This document shows positions 21,769-30,721 of a stretch of DNA of 64,000 nucleotides, in pieces. The DNA comes from Xanthomonas sontii (GTDB lineage: Bacteria; Pseudomonadota; Gammaproteobacteria; Xanthomonadales; Xanthomonadaceae). Made by a program: the position numbers and the translations under genes. The DNA lies in assembly GCF_040529055.1 (NCBI RefSeq), contig NZ_CP132342.1, forward strand, positions 124,001-188,000, written 5' to 3'. How positions within the stretch are numbered: the stretch's first letter is position 1; every line of letters starts with the position of its first letter. Below the pieces are notes generated by a model that made no database searches, was not told the DNA's origin, and was given only the letters and a program-made list of their open reading frames with translations.

Positions 21769-22132
21769 AGCCGCCGCGCAAACGCCTCGCGCGTCATCGC
21801 CATGCCGGTGCGAGGGTGCAGGACGACCACCGCGTGGCGATGGTCGTTCTGCAGTCGACCGCGCGATATCGTCGCCACGATGCGTGAGTGCACACGGCTG
21901 CGCATCGCCTCGCCTTGCAGGGCGGCACGGCAGACAGGCGATACGCCCATGTCGCGACCTGCGCATGCCGTCCGGCCTGCGCAAGCAGGCATGCCGGCAT
22001 GACCACGCGAGCGCATCCCGGCCATTGCAGCCATGCGAAAGCGACGCACTCCGCATCGGAACGAGACGACACCACGCAACGGCACTCCCGCCTCCGCGCC
22101 GGGACGCGGACGCCTAGCGCCGCAATTTCTTG
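21769..22132. other. Gap between yajQ and salicylate hydroxylase gene
   Basis: No gene is supported here. Two small inverted repeats are visible: ACGACCA with TGGTCGT near 21823-21847, and GCCTAGC (22112-22118) with GCTAGGC (22132-22138), the latter overlapping the stop of the next gene and possibly serving as a weak minus-strand terminator. Confidence 0.4.
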
Positions 22133-23419
22133 CTAGGCACCCGCGGTGACGCCCGCGGCCAGCATTCTCCGCCCCTGCGCCACTTCGGCTTCCAGGTCGT
22201 GCGTCCAGATCCAGTCGAAGCGCTGCGCCAGCGTCTGCGCCAGCCGCGTATCGTCGGCGCCGGCCTGCGGATCGCGCAGTTCGTACAGCTCGCCGGCCTC
22301 GCGCGAGGTGCGCTGCACGCGGCAGGCGCGCGGCAGGCGCAGGCGCTCGTAGACCTGCAGCAGGGCCGGCAGATCGCCGCGCGTCAGGCCAGGCGTGGCC
22401 AGCAGTTGCGCCAGCAGATAGGCATCCTCCAGGCCCTGCCCGGCGCCGGCGCCCTGGTGCGGCAGCATCGCGTGCGCGGCATCGCCGATCAGCGCCAGCC
22501 GCCCATGCACATAGCCGGGCAGCTCGGCCAGATCGTGCAGCGCCCAGTGCGTGGGCGTGTCGATGCACTCCAGCAGCGTACGCGCCGCCTCGCCCCAGTG
22601 CGCGAACGCCTCCAGCATCTCGCGGCGGCTGGCCTCGCGTACCCAGGCCTGGCCAGCGCGCCATTGCGGCGCCGGCTCGCTGCGGTCGGAGACGAAGGCG
22701 ACCACGTTGATCAGCCTTCCCTGCTTCACCGGGAAGGTCAGGATGTGCGCGTCCAGGCCCAGCAACATCTGCGGCACGTCGACCAGGTGCGCGTCCACGC
22801 CGCGGGCGGCGAAAGCGGCACGTAGCCGCGCGGCGTCGATCAGGCCGCGATAGGCGCAGGTGCCGGTGAAACGCGGTTCGGCCGGTGCATGGCCGAGCGC
22901 ACGCAGCACTTCGCCGCGCATGGCGGACTTGATGCCGTCGGCGGCGATCAGCACGTCGCCTTCGTACTGGCTGCCGTCGGCGAAGCGCACGCGCGCCACG
23001 TCGGCGTCCTGCTCCACGGCGACTGCGCGTTTGCCGAACCTGGCCAGCCCGAACGGCAGGCGGGTGGCCAACGCATCGAGGAAGTCGGCGCGGTGCACCG
23101 ACGACTGGCCGACGCCGGGCGCCAGGGTCTGGCCCAGCAGCCGCGCGTCCTCGCCGCGGCGCCATTCGAACCAGACGTCCTGCCATGGGGCGGGGGTGCG
23201 GTCAGCGAGTTCGGCATAGGGCTCGCCCATGCCCAGGCCGGCCAGCGCGCGTACCGCATTGGGGCCGAACGAGACGCCGGCGCCGATTTCGCCGAAGGCC
23301 GGCGCCGATTCGAACAGTTGCACGTCGAGATGGCGGTGCCGGCACAGGCCCAGGGCCAGACCGACGCCGGCGATGCCGCCGCCGACGATGCCGATGCGCA
23401 GGGGGGATGCAGGATTCAT
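22133..23419 (-). CDS. salA: Salicylate 1-monooxygenase (FAD, NahG/SalA type)
   Basis: 428 aa single-component flavin hydroxylase, predicted to convert salicylate to catechol and CO2 with NADH and O2. The N-terminal Rossmann motif GIVGGGIAGVGLAL is at residues 10-23. The DG motif is in DVLIAADGIKSAMR and the FAD ribityl motif is LALIGDAAHAMLPHQGAGAG, continuing GLEDA as in NahG. Length matches NahG (about 434). It is the last gene of a three-gene operon, 22 bases after the hydrolase gene, with GGAG before its ATG. A related 6-hydroxynicotinate-type substrate cannot be excluded, but the ben-cat neighbourhood favours salicylate. Confidence 0.85.
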   Translation of the reverse strand: MNPASPLRIGIVGGGIAGVGLALGLCRHRHLDVQLFESAPAFGEIGAGVSFGPNAVRALAGLGMGEPYAELADRTPAPWQDVWFEWRRGEDARLLGQTLAPGVGQSSVHRADFLDALATRLPFGLARFGKRAVAVEQDADVARVRFADGSQYEGDVLIAADGIKSAMRGEVLRALGHAPAEPRFTGTCAYRGLIDAARLRAAFAARGVDAHLVDVPQMLLGLDAHILTFPVKQGRLINVVAFVSDRSEPAPQWRAGQAWVREASRREMLEAFAHWGEAARTLLECIDTPTHWALHDLAELPGYVHGRLALIGDAAHAMLPHQGAGAGQGLEDAYLLAQLLATPGLTRGDLPALLQVYERLRLPRACRVQRTSREAGELYELRDPQAGADDTRLAQTLAQRFDWIWTHDLEAEVAQGRRMLAAGVTAGA

Positions 23420-23441
23420 CTGGAGTCTCCGGTGGGGAATG

Positions 23442-24161
23442 TCAGTCGCGGCCAGCCAGCAGGATTTTCTCGGCCAGCAGCGCAGGCGCGCTGAAACACA
23501 CTTCGTGGCTGCCCGGCAGGCTGACCAGACGGTAGCCGCCCAGGCGCGCGCTCAGCCGCGGATGCCAGCCGTACTCGCCCGGCGGCAATGCCACATCGTC
23601 GGTGGCATAGAGCCAGCTGCGCGGGATCTGCAGCTCGTGGAAACGCTTGAGCGGTACCGCGTCGAAATGGCTGCGCGCTGGGGTCGGACTCAACTGCGCG
23701 TACGCCTGCTGCGCCTGCGCCAGGTCGGCGTCGCCGATGAAGCCGTCGCGCCAGATCGGAAACGGCAGCATGATGCCGCCGTCGGCATCGACCGCGTTCT
23801 TCCACAGCGCCTGGTAGTGCGGCGGCAACAGGTCGAACAGCGCCTCGCCGTCGCGCAGCACGAAGGCGTTGTGGAAGATCAGCCGCTTGCAGCGCTCCGG
23901 CTCCTCCTCGGCCAGGCGCTGGACGATGCTGCCGCCCCAGCTGTGGCCGAGCACGACCAGATCGCGCAGGTCGTGGCGGCGCACGTAGTCCACCACCGAA
24001 GCCACGCAGTCGGCATGCGAGACGCGTTTGTCGGCGCCGGGGCCATGCCCGGCGATGGTCGGTGCGTGCACCTGCACGCCGTGCGCGCGCAGATGGGCGG
24101 CGACGCCGTCCCAGGCGTGGCCGTCGTGCCAGGAACCGTGCAGCAACAGATAGGTTTGCAT
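23442..24161 (-). CDS. Alpha/beta hydrolase, likely salicylate-ester esterase
   Basis: 239 aa from the ATG at 24161, preceded by GGAGA. It opens TYLLLHGSWHDGHAWDG, like plant methylesterases. The nucleophile is Ser74 in LGHSWGGS. The catalytic Asp is probably in YATDDVALP, and His219 lies in LPGSHEVCFSAP, equivalent to the D/S-H-x-x-x-x-S-x-P motif of salicylate-binding methylesterases. Placed between a FadL-type porin and salicylate hydroxylase, it most likely releases salicylate from esters such as methyl salicylate (the role of SalE in Acinetobacter ADP1). An enol-lactone hydrolase role (CatD) is an alternative but the motifs fit the methylesterase group better. Confidence 0.75.
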   Translation of the reverse strand: MQTYLLLHGSWHDGHAWDGVAAHLRAHGVQVHAPTIAGHGPGADKRVSHADCVASVVDYVRRHDLRDLVVLGHSWGGSIVQRLAEEEPERCKRLIFHNAFVLRDGEALFDLLPPHYQALWKNAVDADGGIMLPFPIWRDGFIGDADLAQAQQAYAQLSPTPARSHFDAVPLKRFHELQIPRSWLYATDDVALPPGEYGWHPRLSARLGGYRLVSLPGSHEVCFSAPALLAEKILLAGRD

Positions 24162-24180
24162 GGGGTCGTCTCCGTGTGGC

Positions 24181-25374
24181 TCAGCGGAAGGTCCAGCCGA
24201 GGCCGAAAGTGAGATAGGTGAGGTCGCGGGTCCCGGCCTGCACGCCGCCGCTGGCGACCGAACCGCCCGGCGCATGGGTGACGCTGCCGGTCAGCGACAG
24301 CTGCGGCGACAGCCGCCAGGTCGCGCCCAGCGCGTAGTGGCTGTACTGCGCCAGCGGCGCCAGCACGGCCAACTGCGCCTGGCTGTCGGGGATCAGGCGG
24401 CTGCCGCGGGAATAGCCGGCCCGCAGCGACCAGGCATCGTTGAGGCGGTAGTCGGCCCCCAGGCGGAACACGCGCTGGCTACGCCAGCCGAAGCCCGGAC
24501 CGTTCGGATCGCCGAACGCGCCGCCCTCATCGACGCGATTGCCGTAGGAGCGCTCGCCGGCCCAGTCGATCCACAGCCAGTCGGCCGCCACGGTCAGCGC
24601 ATCGCTGGCCTGCCAGGCCAGACCGACACCGGCCTGCTGCGGCATGTTCAGACGGCCTTCCGGCAGCAGCGCACGGTAGCGCTGCATCTGGCCGAAGCGG
24701 ATGCGGCTGGACCAGGTGACGCCGGCGCTCAGGCGCGGCGCGAGCTGGCCGTACCAGCCCACGGCGACACCGTACCCGTAGGCCGCATCGGCCCCGGCCG
24801 ACTGGAAGCCGACCCCCTCCAGGCCGGCGACGTGCAAGCGCTGGTAGGCCAGCCGCGGCGAGATGCCCAGGTACTGGTGCTCGCCCACGCGCCAGGCCAG
24901 GGTCGGCGCGAACACCACCTGCTGCAGCTTGGACAGGGTGTTGTGGCTGCCATACACCGGAGCGCCGTAGTCCAGCGCGACGCCGTGGCCGAATACCGAC
25001 ACCCCCAGGCTCAGGTCGTCGTTGAGTTGATGGTTGTAGCCGGCGGTGGGCACCGGAACCAGCGCATCGTCGCCGTAGCGGTTGGGGCCGACCTGCGCGC
25101 GCACCGGCGCCGCGATCAAGGTGAGGTCGGCGTCCATGCGGTCGCCGACCGCGCCCATGCCGGCCGGGTTGTTGGCGGACGCCGCCGCGTCCAGCGGCAA
25201 CGCGATCGAGGTGCCGGCCAGGCCCTGGGTCTGCGCGCCGTAGCCGGGCAAGGCGACGCCGTTGTTGGCGGCGGCACCACCCGAAACCGCCGCCACGGTC
25301 CACAGCAGCGTGGTCCAGCGTGGCGTGCCCTGTCGTTGCGCCCTGCGGCGCATTGGATGTGCGAACTGCTGCAT
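24181..25374 (-). CDS. FadL/TodX-type outer-membrane hydrocarbon channel
   Basis: 397 aa from the ATG at 25374, with GGAGGG upstream. The signal sequence covers about residues 1-38, and the mature protein starts NNGVALPGYGAQTQGLAG, the conserved N-terminal hatch start of the FadL/OmpP1 family (N-G-x-x-x-x-G-x-G). About 14 amphipathic strands follow, ending TFGLGWTFR. It would admit hydrophobic aromatics (salicylate or benzyl esters) through the outer membrane, like SalD, XylN or TodX. It is the first gene of the sal-type operon, 19 bases before the hydrolase gene. Confidence 0.85.
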   Translation of the reverse strand: MQQFAHPMRRRAQRQGTPRWTTLLWTVAAVSGGAAANNGVALPGYGAQTQGLAGTSIALPLDAAASANNPAGMGAVGDRMDADLTLIAAPVRAQVGPNRYGDDALVPVPTAGYNHQLNDDLSLGVSVFGHGVALDYGAPVYGSHNTLSKLQQVVFAPTLAWRVGEHQYLGISPRLAYQRLHVAGLEGVGFQSAGADAAYGYGVAVGWYGQLAPRLSAGVTWSSRIRFGQMQRYRALLPEGRLNMPQQAGVGLAWQASDALTVAADWLWIDWAGERSYGNRVDEGGAFGDPNGPGFGWRSQRVFRLGADYRLNDAWSLRAGYSRGSRLIPDSQAQLAVLAPLAQYSHYALGATWRLSPQLSLTGSVTHAPGGSVASGGVQAGTRDLTYLTFGLGWTFR

Positions 25375-25644
25375 GATCGAGCCCTCCCTCCGAGCCGATG
25401 CGTGGGTGCGGCCGCCGACCGGCGGCACGCGGGGTCCGCATTGCCGTCGTGACGACCGGCAGCGCGGGATGTTGGAAACGGCACTCATCCTTTGTGCACG
25501 CGTCGGCCGACACGGCGACGCGGTACGACGCGAACGCAAGACCGTGCGCGCGACCGGTACGGACGCTCGCGACGATCAAAGCAGGAGACGACTGACCTCG
25601 GCGATGCATCCATGCGTCCGACACTGCCCCGCATCACACCAGGC

Positions 25645-25686
25645 GTCCAAGACCATGTCAGTCTCGTTTCATACCCTGCTGGTATG
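25645..25686 (-). promoter_or_regulatory. BenM/CatM-type operator and -35 block of the sal-type operon
   Basis: CATACC (25670-25675), CTGCT, GGTATG (25681-25686) is a perfect palindrome containing ATAC-N7-GTAT, the consensus site of BenM/CatM regulators. Reading the minus strand, GTCTTGGACG follows, with TTGGAC at 25650-25645. The palindrome centre lies 28 bases before TTGGAC, the spacing expected for a LysR site centred near -64 and a -35 box. The inferred start is near 25614. The same block precedes catB. Confidence 0.7.
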
Positions 25687-26118
25687 TTCATCGCGCGATG
25701 CGCGCTAGCACTGGATCTTCCGCGATGCAACATGCGCGTTCGATGGCGTGCATGCCGACGCAGCGGCAGCGTCGTCGCAGGCGCACGCCCGCATCGCTTG
25801 CGCAAACGCCAACGCCTGGACGCGCACGCGCACGCGCTCTGCGCCGCCTCGGCAAGCTTGCGCATGCCAGTGTCTGCATGCCACTGGACACCCCGCGCGC
25901 CGCAGCGCACAGACAGCCAGGCACGCGCAGCGCAGCGGCGCGCGGCGCTACACGGCACGGGCTTCATCGGGCGGCGGTGCGGTCCGGCAACGCAAGGAGG
26001 GCAACGCAGACACCGCTCGGGCGCTGGACTGCGGCGCAGCCTGGCACGCGCGCCGGCCTCCCGCGTCTCGGCCGAGGCAGGCAGGATGCCGGCGAACGCG
26101 CACGGCGAGGGCGCGATC

Positions 26119-26171
26119 AAAAAAAACGGCACCGGCATCGCCCACGGCAGCGTGTGGCGACGTCGGTGCCG
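26119..26171 (-). terminator. Intrinsic terminator of the cat-ben-are operon
   Basis: On the minus strand CGGCACCG (26171-26164) pairs with CGGTGCCG (26134-26127). The loop folds into its own CCAC/GTGG stem, and eight T residues follow (26126-26119). It lies 63 bases past the alcohol dehydrogenase stop at 26234. Confidence 0.8.
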
Positions 26172-26233
26172 AGGCAGGCGCGACGCCTGCTGCGGGGACA
26201 CGCGCGACGGCAGCGCCGTCGCCAGCGCAAGGC

Positions 26234-27361
26234 TCAGCTGGCCATGCGCAGGATCGGCTTGAGGGTGATGCCGCTGCTGCTGTCGGCGGCGGCCTGGTTG
26301 ATGTCGCTCAACGGATAGAACTTCACCAGCTTGTCGAACGGGAAGCGGCCCTGCTGGTACAGCGTCACCAGTTGCGGAATGAACACCTGCGGCACGCTGT
26401 CGCCCTCGACGATGCCGCGGATGCTGCGTCCGCCCAGCAGCAGGTTGTTGACGTCGAAACCGGCCATGGTGCCGAGCTTGGGTGCGCCGACCACGCCGAT
26501 CGTGCCCAGGCTGGCCAACGCTTCGATGCCCGCCTCCAGCAACTGCGGACGCCCGGTGGATTCGAGCGCGAAGTCGGCGCCGCCGCCGGTGATCGCGCGC
26601 ACCGCTTCCACCAGATCGCCTTCGCGGTTGTCGATCACGTGCGTGGCGCCCAGTTCCTTGGCCAGCGCCAGCCGCGACGGCACCACGTCCACGGCGATGA
26701 TGCAGGCGGCGCCGGCCACGTGCGCGGCCATCACCGCGCTGAGTCCGACCGCACCGGCGCCGATCGCCACGAAGCTGCTGCCAGGACGCACCTTCAGCGC
26801 ATTGATCACCGCGCCGGCTCCGGTCTGGATACCGCAGCCCAGCGGGCCGAGCAGTTCCAGCGGCGCCTCGCGCGACACCCTGATCGCATTGTTCTCGCGC
26901 GCCAGCGCATAGGTGGCGAACGAGGACTGGGCGAAGAAGTGGTCGTGCAGCGGCTGCCCGTGCAGATCCTCGATGGCGGTATGGCCATGCGCGTCGGCAC
27001 CGCCGAAGTTGCGCGGGAAGAACTCCTGGCAATACGCGGCATGCCCGCCATCGCAGGGATTGCAGTGGCCGCAGGCGCCATAGGTGAGCACCACGTGGTC
27101 GCCGACCTGCAGGCTCTTGACGTTGGGACCCAGCGCTTCGACCACGCCGGCGCCCTCATGGCCGAGCACCGCCGGCAGCGGCACCGGGTAGTACTGATCG
27201 CGCACGATCAGGTCGGTGTGGCACAGGCCGGTGGCCACCACCCGCACCAGCACCTCGTCGTCCTGCGGCGCGCGGATGCGCGCCTGCTCGATGGTGAAGG
27301 GCTGTTGCGGCGCGTGCGCGACCGCCACGGTGATCTCGCGTTTATCGGTTGCTGCGTTCAT
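26234..27361 (-). CDS. areB: Zn-dependent benzyl (aryl) alcohol dehydrogenase
   Basis: 375 aa medium-chain dehydrogenase. Catalytic zinc ligands are Cys47 (TGLCHTD) and His68 (GHEGAGVV). Structural zinc ligands are Cys97, 100, 103 and 111 in GACGHCNPCDGGHAAYC. The NAD-binding motif is IGAGAVGLSAVMAAHVAG. It resembles XylB/AreB benzyl alcohol dehydrogenases (benzyl alcohol to benzaldehyde). It is the last gene of the operon, 18 bases after the aldehyde dehydrogenase gene, with the U8 terminator behind it. The aryl specificity is inferred from similarity and position. Confidence 0.82.
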   Translation of the reverse strand: MNAATDKREITVAVAHAPQQPFTIEQARIRAPQDDEVLVRVVATGLCHTDLIVRDQYYPVPLPAVLGHEGAGVVEALGPNVKSLQVGDHVVLTYGACGHCNPCDGGHAAYCQEFFPRNFGGADAHGHTAIEDLHGQPLHDHFFAQSSFATYALARENNAIRVSREAPLELLGPLGCGIQTGAGAVINALKVRPGSSFVAIGAGAVGLSAVMAAHVAGAACIIAVDVVPSRLALAKELGATHVIDNREGDLVEAVRAITGGGADFALESTGRPQLLEAGIEALASLGTIGVVGAPKLGTMAGFDVNNLLLGGRSIRGIVEGDSVPQVFIPQLVTLYQQGRFPFDKLVKFYPLSDINQAAADSSSGITLKPILRMAS

Positions 27362-27379
27362 CGCACTGTCTCCTGGGGT

Positions 27380-28843
27380 TCAAAGCGGATAGGCGGGCGC
27401 TGCGCCCTTGACGGTCAACCACTGCCACTGGGTGAACTCTTCCAGGTTCGCCGGGCCGCCGATGCTGCTGCCGTTGCCGGAGGCGCCGACGCCGCCGAAC
27501 GGATTGACCACCTCGTCGTTGACGGTCTGGTCGTTGATGTGCAGCAGGCCGGTGCGCAACTGCTCGCCCAGCGCCATTGCGCGGCCGACGTCGGCCGACA
27601 GCACCGCCATCGACAGCCCGTACTCGGTGTCGTTGGCCAGGGCGACGGCCTCGGCATCGGTGTCGAACGGCACCACCACCGCCACCGGAGCGAAGATCTC
27701 CTCGCGGAAGGCCGGGTTGTCGGGGGTGACGTCGCTGAGCACGGTGGGCTCGAAGAACAGGTCGCGGTAGCCGCCGCCGGCGGCGACGGTGGCACCGGCC
27801 TCGCGCGCGGCCGCGACCAGGCGCGCGGCGTGATCGCGCTGGGTCGCATCGATCAACGGGCCGAGCGCGACCTCGCCGCTGGCCGGGTCGCCGACGCTCA
27901 GGCTCCTGGCCTTGGCCGCCAGCCGCTCGACGAACTGCGGGTAGAGTGCGCGCTGCACCAGCACGCGGCCGGCGGACATGCAGATCTGGCCCTGGTGCAG
28001 ATACGCGCCCCAGGCGGTGTTGGCGATCGCCAGATCCAGGTCGGCATCGTCGAGCACGATCAGCGAGTTCTTGCCGCCCAGTTCCAGCGACACCTTCTTC
28101 AGATGACGGCTGGCCGCCTCGCCGACCTTGCGCCCGGCCGCGGTGGAACCGGTGAACTGGATCATCGCCACGTGCGGATCGGCGGTCAGTGCGGCGCCGG
28201 CGCCGCCATCGCCGGGCAGCACGTGCAGCACGCCGGCCGGCAGGCCGGCCAGTTCGAACAGCCGCGCGATGACCGCGCCGCCGCAGATCGCGGTGCGCGG
28301 ATCGGGCTTGAGCACCACCGCGTTGCCCAGCGCCAGCGCCGGCGCCACCGCGCGCATGGCCAGGTACAGCGGGAAATTGAACGGCGCGATGACGCCGACC
28401 ACGCCCAGCGGACGGCGCCGCGCCAGACTCAGGCGCCCCGCCGCGGAGGGCAGCACCTCGCCGGCGCTGCGCGACGGCAGCGCCGCCGCTTCGTGCAGGG
28501 CGGTGGCGCACAGGGCCGCTTCGAAGCCGGCCTTGCCTTGGGTGGAACCGCTCTCGCGCACCAGCCAATCGGCGATCTCCTGCTGAAACCGCTCGGCCAG
28601 TTGCGCGGCCTGGCGCAGTACCTGCGCGCGTTGCGCATACGGCGCCGCGGCCCAGCCGCGTTGCGCCTGCGCAGCGGCGGCGGCCGAGACCGCGACCTGC
28701 GCCGGGCCAGCCAGGCCGACGCGGCCGAGCTGCTCTCCGCTGGCCGGCGCGATCGCCTCCGCGCTCTCGGTGGCGGCCTGCCACTGACCGGTGAAAAGCG
28801 CTCCGTGCCAAAAATCGTGCTGCAGCAAAAGCGTATCGTTCAT
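27380..28843 (-). CDS. areC: Benzaldehyde dehydrogenase (NAD+)
   Basis: 487 aa from the ATG at 28843, with AGGAGAAC upstream; the open frame extends far upstream but overlaps the esterase gene. It is a complete aldehyde dehydrogenase: the cofactor region GVIAPFNFPLYLAMRAVAPA, catalytic Glu in SLELGGKNSLIVLDD, nucleophilic Cys in QGQICMSAGRV, and C-terminal NPFGGVGASGNGSS. It is close to the benzaldehyde/vanillin/XylC-AreC group and would convert benzaldehyde to benzoate, the substrate of BenABC in the same operon. Confidence 0.85.
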   Translation of the reverse strand: MNDTLLLQHDFWHGALFTGQWQAATESAEAIAPASGEQLGRVGLAGPAQVAVSAAAAAQAQRGWAAAPYAQRAQVLRQAAQLAERFQQEIADWLVRESGSTQGKAGFEAALCATALHEAAALPSRSAGEVLPSAAGRLSLARRRPLGVVGVIAPFNFPLYLAMRAVAPALALGNAVVLKPDPRTAICGGAVIARLFELAGLPAGVLHVLPGDGGAGAALTADPHVAMIQFTGSTAAGRKVGEAASRHLKKVSLELGGKNSLIVLDDADLDLAIANTAWGAYLHQGQICMSAGRVLVQRALYPQFVERLAAKARSLSVGDPASGEVALGPLIDATQRDHAARLVAAAREAGATVAAGGGYRDLFFEPTVLSDVTPDNPAFREEIFAPVAVVVPFDTDAEAVALANDTEYGLSMAVLSADVGRAMALGEQLRTGLLHINDQTVNDEVVNPFGGVGASGNGSSIGGPANLEEFTQWQWLTVKGAAPAYPL

Positions 28844-28875
28844 GCGGGTGTTCTCCTGGGAATCGGGGTTGCCGG

Positions 28876-29838
28876 TCATGCCAGTCGCGCGCTCAGGAAG
28901 GCGGCGGCATGTTCGATGGCGCGCACGGCGGCCGGCAGCACGCCGGCCATTTCGACGAAGCCGTGCACCATGCCCGGCAGTTCGACGTACTCCACCGCCA
29001 CCCCGGCCGTGCGCAGGGCATCGGCGTAGTGGCGGCCGTCGTCGCGCAGCACGTCGCAGGCGGCGGTGTAGATCAAGGCCGGTGGCAGTCCGCGCAGATC
29101 GGCCGCGCGCAGCGGCGACAGCCGGCTGTCGCTGGAGTCGTACTCGGCCACGAACGGCGCCGACATCGCCTGCATCACCGCCAGCGTCAGCGGCGGCACA
29201 TGCGCGTTCTCGTGGCGCGCCGCAAAGTCCTGCGATGCCGGCGACAGATCCGTACTCGGATAGAACAGCGCCTGCGCGCGCAGCGCCACCGCACTGCCGC
29301 GCAACTGCTGACAGGCCACCGCCGCCAGACTGCCGCCGGCGCTGTCGCCGGCCACGGCCAGGCGGCCGGCATCCAGGCCCAGCTCGCCGGCGTGCGCCGC
29401 CAGCCAGGCGATCGCCGCGACCACGTCCTGCGGGCCGGCCGGGGCCGGATGTTCCGGCGCCAGCCGGTAGTCCACCGCCACCACCGCGCACGCGGCCGCC
29501 TGCGCCAGGCGCCGGCAGACCGGATCGTGGGTGTCCAGATCGCCGGCACTCCAGCCGCCGCCGTGCAGATAGACGATGGCCGCGGTGGCCTGCGGCGCGC
29601 TGACCGGCCGATACAGGCGCAGCGGGATCGGACCGGCCGGCCCCGTGGCGGTCAGCGCACGGACCTCGGCCACCGGCAACGGCGTGCCGCCGAGCAGCGC
29701 GCCGATCTGACCGTAGGCCTGGCGCAGCTGCGGGATCGGCAGGGTCTCCAGCGGGGGCGCGCCGCTGGCGGCCATGCCTTGCAACACCGCCAGCACGTCC
29801 GGCGCCAGCCGCGAAGGGTCGAAGAGAGGGGACTGCAT
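28876..29838 (-). CDS. HSL-family alpha/beta hydrolase, likely benzyl-ester esterase
   Basis: 320 aa from the ATG at 29838 (MQSPLFDPSRLAPDVLAV), with GGAG at Shine-Dalgarno distance. The oxyanion motif HGGG (residues 92-95, YLHGGGWSAGDL) and nucleophile Ser166 in GDSAGGS mark the hormone-sensitive lipase family. The C-terminal PGMVHGFVEM supplies the His. It lies between benD and the aldehyde dehydrogenase gene. By analogy with AreA in Acinetobacter ADP1 it probably hydrolyses benzyl acetate-type esters, feeding benzyl alcohol into the next two enzymes. Substrate is inferred from context only. Confidence 0.78.
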   Translation of the reverse strand: MQSPLFDPSRLAPDVLAVLQGMAASGAPPLETLPIPQLRQAYGQIGALLGGTPLPVAEVRALTATGPAGPIPLRLYRPVSAPQATAAIVYLHGGGWSAGDLDTHDPVCRRLAQAAACAVVAVDYRLAPEHPAPAGPQDVVAAIAWLAAHAGELGLDAGRLAVAGDSAGGSLAAVACQQLRGSAVALRAQALFYPSTDLSPASQDFAARHENAHVPPLTLAVMQAMSAPFVAEYDSSDSRLSPLRAADLRGLPPALIYTAACDVLRDDGRHYADALRTAGVAVEYVELPGMVHGFVEMAGVLPAAVRAIEHAAAFLSARLA

Positions 29839-29947
29839 GGCGTTCGCTCCAGGAAAGGACAGAGGTGAGGACACGGGGGTCAGTGGGCGCCGCCGGTGCG
29901 TGGCGACAGGCCGCGGCGACGCGCGCACGGCGGGCCGGGCGGGTGGA

Positions 29948-30721
29948 TCATCCCTGGTCGCCGCCGCCCACCGGCAGCACCGTCCCGGTGATGTAGGAAG
30001 CCTCGTCCGAGGCCAGGAACAGGATCGCCGCGGCCTGCTCGTCGAGCGTGCCGTAGCGTTTCATCAGGCTCGATTCCACGGTCTGCGCGACGATCTGCTG
30101 ATACCAGGCCTGCGCCTGCGCGCTCTGCGCATCGGCATTGCGCGGCACCCGCCGCGGCGGCGCCTCGGTACCGCCCGGGGCGACCGCGTTGACGCGGATG
30201 CCATGCGCGGCGTGCTCGAACGCCAGGCACGCGGTCAGCGCGTTGACCCCGCCCTTGGCCGCGCCGTACGGCACGCGATGGATGCTGCGGGTGGCGATGG
30301 AGGAGACGTTGACGATCGCCCCACCGCCCTGCGCGATCATGTACGGCAGCGCCGCGCGGCATCCCCACAGCGCCGGGAACAACGAGCGCCGCACCTCGGC
30401 CTCGATCTGCGCCGGGGTGTATTCCTGGTACGGCTGCGCCCAGATGGTGCCGCCGACGTTGTTCACCAGCACGTCGATGCGGCCCATCTGCGCCTGCGCG
30501 AACTGCATCGCCCGCGCGTTCTCCTCGTAGTGTTCCAGGTCGGCCACCAGCGTGGCGACTTCGGCCGGCGCCAGTGCCTGGGACAGTTCGGCGACATGGG
30601 CGGCGCGGTCCACCAGCACCAGCCGTGCGCCCTCGGCGGCGGCACGCTCGGCCACGCGCAGGCCGATGCCCTGCGCCGCGCCGGTGACCACCACCACCTT
30701 GCCGGCGAAACGCGCGCTCAT
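29948..30721 (-). CDS. benD: Benzoate cis-diol dehydrogenase
   Basis: 257 aa short-chain dehydrogenase. The NAD-binding motif VTGAAQGIG (residues 12-20), NNVGGT, and the catalytic YGAAKGG (Tyr-x-x-x-Lys) are intact. It oxidises 1,6-dihydroxycyclohexa-2,4-diene-1-carboxylate to catechol with loss of CO2. The ATG at 30721 overlaps the benC stop (ATGA), so it is coupled to benC. A 109-base gap separates it from the esterase gene. Confidence 0.94.
   Translation of the reverse strand: MSARFAGKVVVVTGAAQGIGLRVAERAAAEGARLVLVDRAAHVAELSQALAPAEVATLVADLEHYEENARAMQFAQAQMGRIDVLVNNVGGTIWAQPYQEYTPAQIEAEVRRSLFPALWGCRAALPYMIAQGGGAIVNVSSIATRSIHRVPYGAAKGGVNALTACLAFEHAAHGIRVNAVAPGGTEAPPRRVPRNADAQSAQAQAWYQQIVAQTVESSLMKRYGTLDEQAAAILFLASDEASYITGTVLPVGGGDQG

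Larger units (their letters stand above)
25375..26233. other. 859-base gap between the two catabolic operons
   Basis: No convincing gene is present; the frames are Arg/Ala-rich without domains. It contains the LysR-type operator and promoter of the sal-type operon (25645-25686), an inferred untranslated leader of about 240 bases before 25374, and the terminator of the large cat-ben operon (26119-26171). Roughly 25700-26110 holds nothing I can identify. Confidence 0.6.

Noticed and set aside
22133..25374. Reading the hydrolase at 23442 as CatD, completing the beta-ketoadipate pathway
   Set aside because: The sequence matches plant-methylesterase-type motifs better than 3-oxoadipate enol-lactonase, and its neighbours are a porin and salicylate hydroxylase; kept only as an alternative.
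25748..29029. 1093-codon open frame on the plus strand
   Set aside because: It is antisense to the alcohol and aldehyde dehydrogenase genes and is rich in Gln, Arg, His and Ala without domains; it is a shadow of high-GC3 coding on the other strand.
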